Source: Heterohyrax brucei
Lineage: Eukaryota; Chordata; Mammalia; Hyracoidea; Procaviidae
DNA length: 64,000 nucleotides
Direction of reading: 5' to 3'
Assembly: GCA_028571685.1 (NCBI GenBank)
Contig: CM053146.1
Location: 109,901,431-109,965,430, forward strand
Notes under the pieces: model-generated
Seen by the model: the letters and a program-made list of their open reading frames with translations, nothing else
Database searches by the model: none
Told to the model about the DNA's origin: nothing
Program-made: the position numbers and the translations under genes
Shown: one piece after another, positions 1 through 11,400 of the stretch
Numbering within the stretch: the stretch's first letter is position 1
How the letters are laid out: each line of letters starts with the position of its first letter

Positions 1-149
1 GAGTAGAATTGTCTTCCCCAGGGTTTCCAACTACTGATTGTTCAGAAGTAGACCCATAAGCCTTCTTTCTAAGATAACTGTAGGTGAAATTAAACTCCCA
101 AATTTTGGTTAGCAGTGAAGCCATAATTGTTTGTTCTACCCAAGGGACT

Positions 150-330
150 CCTTAACTGTTTTATTGAGATATAATCCACAGACCATAAAATTTAAAGTAT
201 ACAAATGAATGCCTTGAAGTATATTCACAGAGTTCACCACTATTATCGTAATGTAATTTTGGAGCATTTTCATTATTCCAAAAAGAAACTCCAATGCATT
301 GTCACAGCTGGGAATTTACTCAATGGACAT
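150..330 (+). mobile_element. Old L1 3' end fragment
   Basis: The text beginning ttattgagatataatccaca and continuing through ttcacagagttcaccac matches the widespread eutherian L1M 3' UTR. It is diverged. The following stretch to about 790 shows nothing I recognise. Confidence 0.6.
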
Positions 331-789
331 ATTTACAAAAAATATTGCCAAGGTATATATGCAGAGATGTTCATTATTAGAAGATGTTCATACAGGAATG
401 AAAAAAAGTACAAAGTGTCTCTTATTTGGGAATTTCTTAAATAAGTTATGAAACTTCCATATGATTAAATAAGGGGGAGATATTCAAATAAATTAGGTGA
501 ATTTATGTATGCTGCTGTGCAAAATGTCCAAAATAGATTAATAAGGGAAATGGTATTTATAATGTTACATGTAAAAATTATTTCATAGGACTATGGAATA
601 TTCATTTAAAAATTCTGGAGGAAATTACAAGGATTGATGACAGTGGTTATTATTAGGAAGGGGGATGCACTAAATAGGCAGAAGAGCTTCCATTCTCTAT
701 CTTGAGGTTTCCCTTATGGCTTGATTTTTTAGCTAGATAACCAGCTCAGTGGTACCTGACAATGACATGTCTTTATACTTTGCTGTATT

Positions 790-1700
790 TTTTTATTGTT
801 ATAAAAGTATAGAGACCATGACATTTGCCAATTCAACATTTTTAATGTGTACAATTCAATAAAACCAATTATATCATCATGTTGTGCAATCACAACAATT
901 TCTGTTGCCATATTTTCTTTTTTTTGTTTTGTTTTTTTTATAACTTTTTTTTTTTATTTAACATAACTGAGTGAAAATGTACATTCACATGTAAATTTAC
1001 ATGCCCCCCTATATGCAGCTTCCGCTGCTCTCCCTGTCCGGTGACTGCACACTATTCCTCTCTGCTCCATACATGTCTCATCCTCCCAACAGTCTCCTTT
1101 CCCCTCCTCTCCGTCCACTCCCCTTCCTCCAGCCAGAGGTCAGCAAGATGATATCCTATAGATGTATAGAACCATAAAGTGCTTCCAACATATGGTTACT
1201 CTGCATTGCCAAGTCCATTCCATTCCTGTCCAAAGAGTGGACCTTTGTTATAATTTATGGGAACGGGCAGCATCAGGGCCGGGGGCCATACTCTCAGAGG
1301 AACCCCAAAACCGCTGGACCATCAATTGAGGTCTTTTAGTGGAGATCTCATGATGCACCTCTTTTTATTCTTGTGTTGCCAGTGAGACTCCTCTCTGTGA
1401 GCTCCATCGTGGCTATCGCTGGTGGTGGCCGGGCACCATCCAGTTCTTCCGGTCCCAAGTCGATGTAGGCACCCACTCTTGTGGGTCTCTCTGTCTTCTC
1501 CGTTGTCTTTACCGCATTGTTGCCATATTTTCTGTTCACGTAAACAAAAACTCAATGCTACCAAGCCAGAATTTCCCCTTTATAAAGTTCCTCCCGCTCC
1601 TGCTAACCACCACTGTTACACGCTAATCTCTATACATTTGGCTATTCTAGCTATTTGCCTGCTTACATTGTACTTCCTAAAGGCAATTAAGAGTAATATG
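790..1700 (+). mobile_element. Old L1 3' end fragment split by a younger L1
   Basis: The left part (about 790-918) reads like the L1M 3' UTR segment with gtgtacaattcaataaaa and gttgtgcaatcac. The right part (about 1534-1700) continues the same element with the cctgctaaccaccactgtta and ggctattctagctatttgcc stretches. The 919-1517 insertion interrupts it. Confidence 0.65.
919..1517 (-). mobile_element. Afrotherian L1 3' UTR insertion, 5'-truncated, with 16-bp TSD
   Basis: On the + strand it starts with a T-rich run and reads as the reverse complement of a C/T-rich L1 3' UTR. The same family recurs at 36801-37422 (minus) and 13230-13671 (plus). The 16-bp sequence tgttgccatattttct occurs at 903-918 and again exactly at 1518-1533, a target-site duplication typical of L1 retrotransposition. 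It sits inside an older L1M. Confidence 0.75.
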
Positions 1701-1770
1701 CTTACAGGGTTTGAATAAGGAGAATGAACTTGTAAGGATTTGTCAGTCTCCAAATGGCAACTAAGAGAAA

Positions 1771-1886
1771 AACCAAACTCATTTGCCATCATGTCAATTC
1801 TGACTCATAGCGACCCTACAGGATGGAGTAGAACTGCCCCCATAGAGTTTCTGAGGAGAATCTGGTAGATCTGAATGGCCAACCTT
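1771..1886 (-). mobile_element. AfroSINE, partial
   Basis: Reverse-strand AfroSINE core: tgactcatagcgaccctaca, gtagaactgcccccatagag, and a partial box-B-side end. The 5' head is missing. Confidence 0.8.
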
Positions 1887-2319
1887 AAAAAGAGTCTGTA
1901 ATTCATCAAAGAATAAAGAGTTCTAAATTCTGGTTGTTCACATGTGGGTCGATGTCTGTTACTTTGCAGAGTAGGAGAAGAGAGAGAAACTCTCCTTGTT
2001 GAATTCAGCCTCCAGCTAAGAGACAGTAGGAAAAGAGGAGAATGCCTGGCAAGAATTTCATGTATAGTGACTGAATAAAAGAGTGAAATGAGTGAAAGAA
2101 CTGTGACTAAATTCTAATGGTTAGATATACATTTAGGCTTAGCACCTAGTTTTCATGAAAGGCCACCTTTATTATTCTCAGATGACACAAGGGTTTATTC
2201 CATCTCGTGATGAAACTACTGCTTCTATACTTGACAAAATGAAACAGTGGCTTTATTTCAGTAGCTTTTGGTACTTTTTGTGACGGCATCGACAGAAAAA
2301 CTCCTGATTCTCTTTTCAG

Positions 2320-2415
2320 GCAGCTGCTCTGGTTCATATCTACACTGATGGGTCTGTGTTGGTTGCTCATGGTGGAGTTGAACTGGGACAAGGTATTAAC
2401 ACCAAAATGATACAG
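2320..2415 (+). CDS. AOX3: AOX3 exon 27 equivalent
   Basis: The exon is 96 nt, 32 codons, phase 0 at both ends. Acceptor is ttttcag|gca and donor is atacag|gtgaga. It encodes [11 protein letters not shown]... through [15 protein letters not shown], the conserved segment of the Moco domain containing the ELGQG turn. Both splice sites look normal. Confidence 0.92.
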
Positions 2416-5400
2416 GTGAGACACATGGTTTCAGTTTTGCTATTTGCCAAGATGAGGCTTCATGGAAGAGTAGTTCCACCTTCTGTATTACTTGGTTAAT
2501 CTTTAGATTTTGTAATGTAATGAACAGAGCTACCCACAAGTGTCCCCAGACATCACTCTGGATTACCCAGCAGTGAACTGACTGGGACAAGGGAAAAGGG
2601 GGTTAGCTTCCTTTGCTAGTGATAGCAGCTGCACCAAAACTCAGTTTCTCAAGGCACTAGCAGCTCCCATCTTTTCTCTTCCCTCCCCTGGAGGGGTTAT
2701 ACTCAGGTGCTGGCTACCCAGCATCCCCAGGCAGCTCCTGAACATAGTTAGCGCCTCAAATTCAGACTTCTTGGTTCCACATAACCTGTTTGTTCCCCCA
2801 TCAACAAGTCCACATTCTCAAGCTCACCGTATAAAAAAGGAGACTCACATAGGACAAGAGGCTCTGCACTGTGGACCCACATTCATGTCCGCCCACTCTG
2901 TGTGTGATGAAGAGATGGATAATCTGCCGTTTCTCTTCCTTTGCTAACACATGGCTTTGTGAGATTCCCCCTACCCCAATGGAGCCTGTTTTTGAACTCA
3001 TGCCAGGAAGTAGTGTAGGATTTATTCTGAACCCTAGTACACAACAGTTTGAGAGGATAGAAAACTTTCATTTTAAAGAATTTGAAAACTCTTGAAGTTT
3101 AGGTTTGTTTATATATGTCTGCCTACATCATAAATTATGGCTCTCCTTATGGCTTAAAAAAAAGGGCGGGGGGAGAGTCTTTACTAATAGGTTTAAATTA
3201 TTGTCCCAGTTTCACCCAGGACCAACATATCCTATCTGCTTGTTTTCTGTGCAGGTGGCAAGCCGTGAATTAAAGATACCCATGTCCTACATACACCTTG
3301 GTGAAATGAACACTGTGACAGTGCCCAACACAAATGCCACTGCGGCATCCACAAGTGCAGATGTCAATGGAAAAGCTGTGCAGGTGATGGCTTTACAGAC
3401 ACCCAAATGTCTTTTAAACCGCAGACACCATTTCCAAAGGGGTCTCTCTGTCTAGTCTAGAAAATTCCTCCTGATGCTTTTTCACATGAGCACTGATCAA
3501 AAGAGAATAAAACACCATCTCACTGTGTTTCTCTTTTCCACCTGAAAAAGTGGACCTTGGAGTATTGTTTACTAGCATACATTTTGTGTTTTCTAAAACT
3601 TAATTTTAAGAACACATTCTCAAAACCCTGATTTCACAAAGGTTGGAAACACTGCCTCATTCCTTAAATATTATTTGCGGTATAGAACGTAATACAGTCC
3701 AATCATCCTCAGCCTCGTAGTAGGATAGGGAGAATCCTCAGATGAAGATCAGTGTCTCTTGAGCTCTGTATTAACAAGCAAGGAAGTTAACTCTTCGAAG
3801 CCTCCAATTATGAATTGTCACCACTCCGCCACCCTTGCCATGTCACTCTCTACCTCCGAGCAGGACAGAGCATAGCAACCCAGAACAAATATGGCCCCAA
3901 AGAGCTCTCTGAACTGAATCAAGTGAAGTCTTGTTGAACCCACACCTCTGGGGACTGAAAGAGGGCAAGTGCAATTCCCACTTTGAAAGAGGAATGGGGA
4001 GGATCTCCCTCTTTAAGTCAACTGAACTTCAGTACCAGTGTCAAGAGTAAATTATTCAATACCTGGTAACTTTGTAACCATTCATATTATAAGCATTTCT
4101 TTAAGAAAGCTCTACAGATGAACCCAGAATAAATGAGACACTAATAATGAGTACTGTGATTACCTAATTTTATTTAGTATTTAAAACAACCTCCAAGATA
4201 CACGTTAGTTAGGGTGACTATGGCATTCAAAGTAGGATAGTTTGGTGAGTAAAAGAAGCCACTAACGAGGGCAAACGTGGCTGTGGTAGCATGCTTGTCC
4301 CCTTTCCCATTCTTGCCTATTCTGCAACATTTCCTTGGATTTAGGCAGACATGAGTATGGCAACATGCTAGTCCATTTCCCAGTTTTTTCTATTCTGTAA
4401 TATTTCATTAGATTGAAGCAGACCTTAACCTCTGGCAGCTTCCTTGTCTGCTCACCCCTTTTCCCCTTTAGAATATATGCCAAACAAAGCTTCCATTTTG
4501 TTTTACTGAAAAAAAAAGAAGCAGCAGCCACTAATTAAACACAAAGACATCATGTGAAAATAGAGATTGTCCTGGGCAGGTTCTAGGGCAAATCTCCATG
4601 TCATCAGTGAGATCACCAAGGTGTGGAGAGCACCCGTCACTCACATGCTGAACAGCAACAAAGCTATTTGATCCTTGGAATGTCTGATCCCACACCCACG
4701 TCTCCTTCCACACTACATGCCTTTTTCTTAGCCTTTTGTGGGAACAGGTCTTACACTCACTGCCCTCTGTAGTGGCTTTCCACAGTAGTTTTCACAGTCC
4801 TGCTAAGTAACAGATCTTAAATGGAACCTTAATACATAACACAAGAGAGCTTTTTGGCTGTACTTGAGCAAGTGGGACTTGTACTCTGTTGGACTTCCTC
4901 CCCTGCCGCATTCTCCCAAGAAAGCTCCCAAAGTCCCACCTGCACTCACAGCTGAATACCAAGACCTGGCCCTTGCCTAGATATGGATATAAACCCAAAC
5001 AGAAAATACCTGAGAGGAGGGGAAAAAAATGGTTAGCACCGGATAGTAAGCACAGTTACGCTTCACTGACACTCCTGTCCTTTTCCAAGTGCAGAATGCT
5101 TGTCAGACCCTGAGGAGATGCCTGGAACCCGTCATCAGCCGGAGTCCTCATGGTTCCTGGGAGGACCAGGTGAGTATGAAGTACCACCGGAGGCAGCAGA
5201 GCTACTATTCGAGTTATTTGGTGGAGACACCAGCCCCGTGGTATCTGTCTCCCACACAGCTTCCTCTTTCCTCTGAACAGCACAGGAAGTGCTTCTCAGT
5301 CTTTAATGAACAGACAGCTCACACAGAAATCATGTTAAAATGCAGATTTTTGTGTCTTAGTAGGTGTTGGAAATAGCCCAGGAGTCTGCATTTCTGTCCA

Positions 5401-8400
5401 TTTCCTATGGGATGCCTCTGCTGCTCGATCACACTTTAAGTTGTAAGAGCATAGGCATAGATTTGTATCAAGAGCACATCTTGCAACCAGATATTATTGA
5501 ACAGAAATTTCCAGTTCAACTGGACACTTATTTGAACCTGGAGCAGTAGCCCAGAGATGTTAACTGCTGCTCTTCTTTAAATGCAACGTAGTGTGTATTG
5601 CAGAGAAGTAGACCCCACACCACCCAGTTCCCTTTGAGAAATTTAAAGGAAAAAGAAACAATAAATTGAAATAGAATTCTTGCATGAGAAGCTGCTGTCT
5701 TGGATCATGTGTTAAAGTGTCTTCAGTCAAGGCTACCAACACTTGCTATCTTCCATGCACACATTGTGAACTTTCATGGGGAAAATTGGATAGGCTTTTT
5801 CTGCATGGTAATCCTTCTTTCAGGAATTAAAGTTTTGATAATAGAACAGGACCTCAATAAATGTTTGAGGGAGCAGAGGCTATGAAAATCCTCAGGAAGC
5901 AGTAATGTTCCCATTAAAAATTTTTGTATTTGTTGTTATTGTGTGCTGTTGAGTCAATACTGGCTCATAGCAACCCCATAGGACAGAGTGGAGCTGCACC
6001 ATAGGGTTTCCAAGGAGCGCCTGGTAGATTCAAACTGCCAACCTATTGGTTGTCAGCCTGAGCTCTTAACCATTTCACCACCATAGCCACAGCTCCAACC
6101 TAGACTTACTTCCTCATACACAGGGACAGGAAGATGGAGACACTTTGTCAGATTTTATTTGAGGGCCTGCATTTAAACTTCAACCTAGATGTTTACCTTT
6201 ATTATTGTTTCATTTATTCATTGGAGCAAGCCAAGTCAAGTGCCAAAACAACGATGTTGTCTCCTCAGTGGAAGGCAGACAAAGCCAGCTCTATATCCTG
6301 TGCCCGTGTCACAGTTCACTTGGGCACTGGACTTGTTCATTCAGCAAGATAACATTTCCACTCATCAGAAAAATTAGAACAGCCACAGAAATGTTACTTC
6401 CCATGCTTCTCTTTGTTCAATTTTATATTTGTCCTTTTAAAACATTTTTTCTTTTGCAGGTTAAAGAAGCATTTACTCAAAGCATTAGTCTCTCTGCCAC
6501 TGGATATTTTAAGTAAGGATTGTTGAAAACTTTGCTAATATTATTCCCTTTTAGAATAGAAAGGAAGTATAGAAATGTTACATTTAATTGCTCATGGTTT
6601 TAATGTTAAATCTTTTGTTATTTATTTTGTTTTCACTGAGGAGTTTTTATGAGAGAGAAATGTTCATGTTTCAGCTGTAGTGCCAGGACTGGAAGGGGGA
6701 TTGTTTTGAGTGGAGTCCTATATGTAATACCTCATTTCATGTATACCAGCCCCAAACTCACAAGTTTGACATCAGTGGTCCTGGGCATGGTGTGGACTGT
6801 TGAGAGCAGAGGGATTTTGCAAAAGCTTTAGTGCTCTCCAGAATGCATTTGGCACTTTTACCTTCCAGTCTTTGCTTCTCTCCCCTCCCAATTATGTAAC
6901 AGAGTTTTTTTAAAAGCCTTTGGTGCTTTCTACTATTTCTTGCTCTGCAGGATTATTGTCCCACAGCCAAAGATAGGCTTGTTTATAGAAGGTAGAAGTC
7001 AAACCAGAGATGACCCAAACAGCCTCGTAGCGTGGAGAGCTGAGCAAAGTACCACATCAGACTAGGGAGTTTGTCCAAGAGGCAACAGGAAGTTTTCACT
7101 AGAAGCAACCAGAAACTAATAGCCTGCTCCTACCATGTGGACGCATGTGGTTATATCACTTGAGCTTATTGGGAGGGTGTTGTGAGCTTACTGGGAGGAT
7201 ATTACGATTTTCCTGGTGATGTCTCTAAAATTACAGTGTTCTGTGGAGGTGGGTTGGACCTTGCTTGAATGGGAGCCATGGCCAATGTCAAGGACCCATT
7301 ACAACTCTAGCTTGCGTTCTTTGCTTTCCTCTCCTGCCAGTTATTCTGCATTGCCATCTTTTTTTCCCTCCCCTACCTTCTGCCTCACTAAAGAGTCCCT
7401 TCTTCCTCCCAAGGCTAATCATTTCCTGTGCTTGGTCCTGTCCCTTCTGAGATCTTGTCCCACCGATTATCTCTTTTCTCTGTATTTTTCCTGTGATTCA
7501 CCAATTTCCTCTTACAAGTATGCTCATCTTGCCCTGACCTATTGTCTTAGTCATCTAGTGCTGCTATAACAGAAATGCCACAAGCGGATGGCTTTAAAAA
7601 TAGAAACTGTATTCTGTCACAGTCTAGTAGGCTACAAGCCCAAATTCCAGGTGTCAGATCCAGGGGAAGTCTTTCTCTGTTGACTCTGGAGGATGGTCCT
7701 TCTTGTCAATCTTTCCCTGGACTGGGTGCTTCCGAGGTGCAGAGACCCCAAGTGCTTTCCAAAGAACACATTCTCCTACCAGCTTTGCTAATTTCCTGGT
7801 GGTATGAGGTCCCCCAAAACACTCTGCTAGCTTCTTTCTTTTATGTCTCAACAGACTGCCTCAAGGCACAACACAATCTTACATACTGAGTCCTCCCCCA
7901 GCAACACAACTGCCACCCATTATCGCTCATTGCCATGGCCTGAATTGTGTTCCCCAAAAAACGTGTGTAGTAGTTTGGCTGGGCCATGATTCCAGATATT
8001 GTGTGAAGTTCCTTCATGTAGTAAATCCTGAATCTATGATGTCAATGAGAGAGGATGGACACAGTTGTACTGCTGGGGCATGACTTAATGTGTAAGATTG
8101 TTTGGTGCATTGAGGCAGTCTTTTGAAATATAAAGGAAAGAAGTTAGCAGAGAGAGTTGGGAACCTCATTCCATCAAGAAATCAGTGCCAGGAGTAAAGT
8201 GCATCCTTCAGACCTGAGAGGTTCCTGCACGAAGATGCTCCCCGACCAAAGACAGATGCAACACCAGGACCTTCCTTCAGAACTGGGTGGGAAAGGCTTC
8301 CCCTTCAATAGACACCCTGAATTCAGACTTGTAGACTACTGGACTATGTAAGAATAAACTTCTCCTTGTTAAAGCCACCACTTGTAGTATTTCCGTTAAA

Positions 8401-11400
8401 GCACCTGCTGACAAAGACACTCATTAACATCATAGAGGTAGGATTTACAGCATGGAAGAACATCACACAATACCAAAAGTCATGGCCCAGCCAAATTGCT
8501 ACATACATTTTGGCGGGGGACACAGTTCAATCCATGACCCTGCGATGCATGTAAAGGGATGGTGGGGCCAATCTTGGGTCAAGTCCTTTACATATATTAT
8601 CTCATTTAATCTTCCCCAAATCCTGCAAGAAGATTCTCATCCTTCTTCATAAATGAGGACACTGAAACTCAAACAGGTTGGGTAGTTTGTTCATTGTCAT
8701 GCACTGGCAAGTAGCAAAGCTAAGACTCCAACCTAAATCTATCAGATACAAATGTTCCTGCTTTTCCCACTTCAGCATCCTAATGACTGCTTCCATTTTA
8801 CTGATGGAAAAACAGGGCAGTACAGTTAAGAAATAGCAGCAGAACTCAATAATCAGAATCATTGCTTCTAGGTAACCCTTTCTTCTACTTTTTTTGTTAT
8901 TGTCACAAAATACTTAGCCCAGTTTCAAAGTCCATGTCCCCATTACACTACGTAACCCTTCCTTCAGCAATCTGTGTTGGAGTTAGTCATCTTGTAACAA
9001 AATACAGAAATTATACAAATACTTAACATTTATTGAATCCTTTTAATGTGCTAGGTATTACTCTAAATAGTTTCCCTGTGTACTCTAATTAGATCTCAAC
9101 AATCTGTGAGAAAGCAGTATTATTTTCCCATTTTAGAAGTTCAAAAACTGAGTCTCAAAGCAGGTAAGTAACTTGCCTGATGTCATGCAGCTAATCAGCA
9201 GTGAAACTAGAACCCAGGTCAAGGGCAGACTTCTGCAGAGCTCATCATCTTCATCATTGCAGTGAGCTGCCTCTGTCCAGTGACTAATAAATACTAGAAT
9301 TTAAATCAGCATGAACCCTTTCAGACTCAGCCCAGGTTTCAAGCTAGTTTAATTGTGTAAACTTCACCAGCTTCAAATCAAATTATCAAGATGGTTTATT
9401 CCTGGACCATATTTCTGTAATTCTCAATAGAAATACGTTCACAGAACTACAATTCCCACATTCTGATCCTGGTTTTTACTGAGGATTCTATAAGAAGTAA
9501 CTATATGAAAAAGTCGCTGCATTTTTGGAAAATGCTGTTAAAGATGCAGCACATTTATTTTTCAAGAGCTCTAAACATAGGCACCATAAATTACTTTTAG
9601 AGTTCAAAGTGGAAAACTCTTGTTTCCTAGTGATCTGATATGCTTCCTTTGTTGCATAATAAATGCTGTGTAACTTCTGACTGCTGTGACAACCAGGAAA
9701 TCCAAGTTAATTCTTGTGCTTACTTTAGGTTTTATTGTATGCAAGTTCTTATTCTTTTACTATCTATTTCATCTCACTTTTTGGCTCTCATCTTTTACTC
9801 TTATTTTAATAATTTGTTATTCTATTGTGTTTGGGTCTACCATGAGTCTTTTTCTAAAAATAGGCTCATTTAAGGCTCACTTAAGAAATAAAGAAGGGAG
9901 ATTAAATATTTATTTCTGACATGCATCTCCCAGAAATTAATTTTTTAGCCAGTTTAAAAGATCCTCCTTATAGTAATCCTGGTCACACCTGAAGAAGACT
10001 GTTTGTAGGTTAGTTCTTACAGCTGATCACAGAAGCTTTAACTTTTTTAATATGTTGAAATAATCAAAAATGTACTTTTTTTATATTTTGAAACAATCAG
10101 AAATTCACAGAGTGGTGAATATGTTGCAAAGAACTTTCTTTTCCCTGAGTCATTTGAGAGTAAATTGTCAACATGATGCCCTGTTACCCTTGAACACTTT
10201 CGTATTTAGTTCTACATAACCCTAATACAATCACTGGAATCCAAAACTTAACATGATACAATACTACTGCAAATCCTCAGACGACGTTCGAGATTTCCCA
10301 GTTTTTACAATCATGCCTTTTAGAGCAAAAAGATCCAGGTCACATCTCACTTGGTATTTAGCTGCTCTGTCTGTGTAGTGTCATTCAGCCTGAGATGAGT
10401 CGTTCAGCTCTTTTAGACACCCACAACCTGGACGCTTCTGAAGTATCAGTTATTTTATGAACTGTCTCCGTCTGAGTTTGTCTGATGTTTCTTCCTGAAC
10501 AGATGAAGGTTATGCCTCTTTGACAGACTGCTACAGAAATGAGTCTGTGTTCTTCTATTTGTTTAATTAAATGATGAATGATTTCAGTATGTCCTCTTGG
10601 ATTAAGATAGGAACCAACTGTGAGTTTTTTTTGTTTTCCCATTTGTAGTTAATAAGTATTCTGCGGAAAGAGACTTGGGAACTATGTAAATGTATTATTT
10701 TTCACAAAAATTTCTACTGACTTATTGATGGATTACAGACTCAGGGTTTCTTTTTGTTTTGGTGACTGGTAATTTATTACCACGATTATTGTTTACTTTT
10801 ATTTACTGTTATTTTTCTTGATGCCTGAATGATTCCAATGACTGACTCCAGGCCTGGGGCAAGCAAAGTCTAAGATGAGCCTAGACTGTCTCGTTGTGCC
10901 ACAAGGCAAGAAAACACTCAAAGAATAATGGTGACATGGCAAAAAAGACACACAAGGGCCTTGAAGGGGTTGCCACTGGCCAAATCTAAGACCCATTTTC
11001 CTATAGTGCAATCATTTTTTTCAATAGCTTTTCTCTAAACATCATTTTATTTTGTCCTCTTCTCCAAATTTAAAAGAAGGGGTCCTCTAATGAACCAATG
11101 GTATTGTGAATATCTTTTTAATTCACTCTACTGAATTGTTAGCCTGTAGCTTGGGGTTTTTTGTTTGTTTGTTTTGCTTTTGTTTTGTTTTTGGCTTTTT
11201 CCTTGACAGTCAACTTAGACGTAAAGCCAGAGCATCACCAGAAGGCCTTCCTCCTGTTTTGTTTTCATCTCCTAATTCGGAGAACGCCAAGCCAAGTGCC
11301 GTCGAGTCGGACAGCAACAACAAAAACAACCCAAGTGTGAAGGGGACAGACTGCTCAGAACCCACGTGCACTTCACATTTTCTCTCCCCATGGGCAAGAC

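Larger units (their letters stand above)
1887..6459. other. AOX3 introns, mostly unassigned
   Basis: Apart from the exons, the SINE at 5941-6090, the MER5-like piece and the tandem duplication listed separately, I recognise no element in this interval. Base composition is ordinary and no conserved open frame is visible. Confidence 0.5.
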
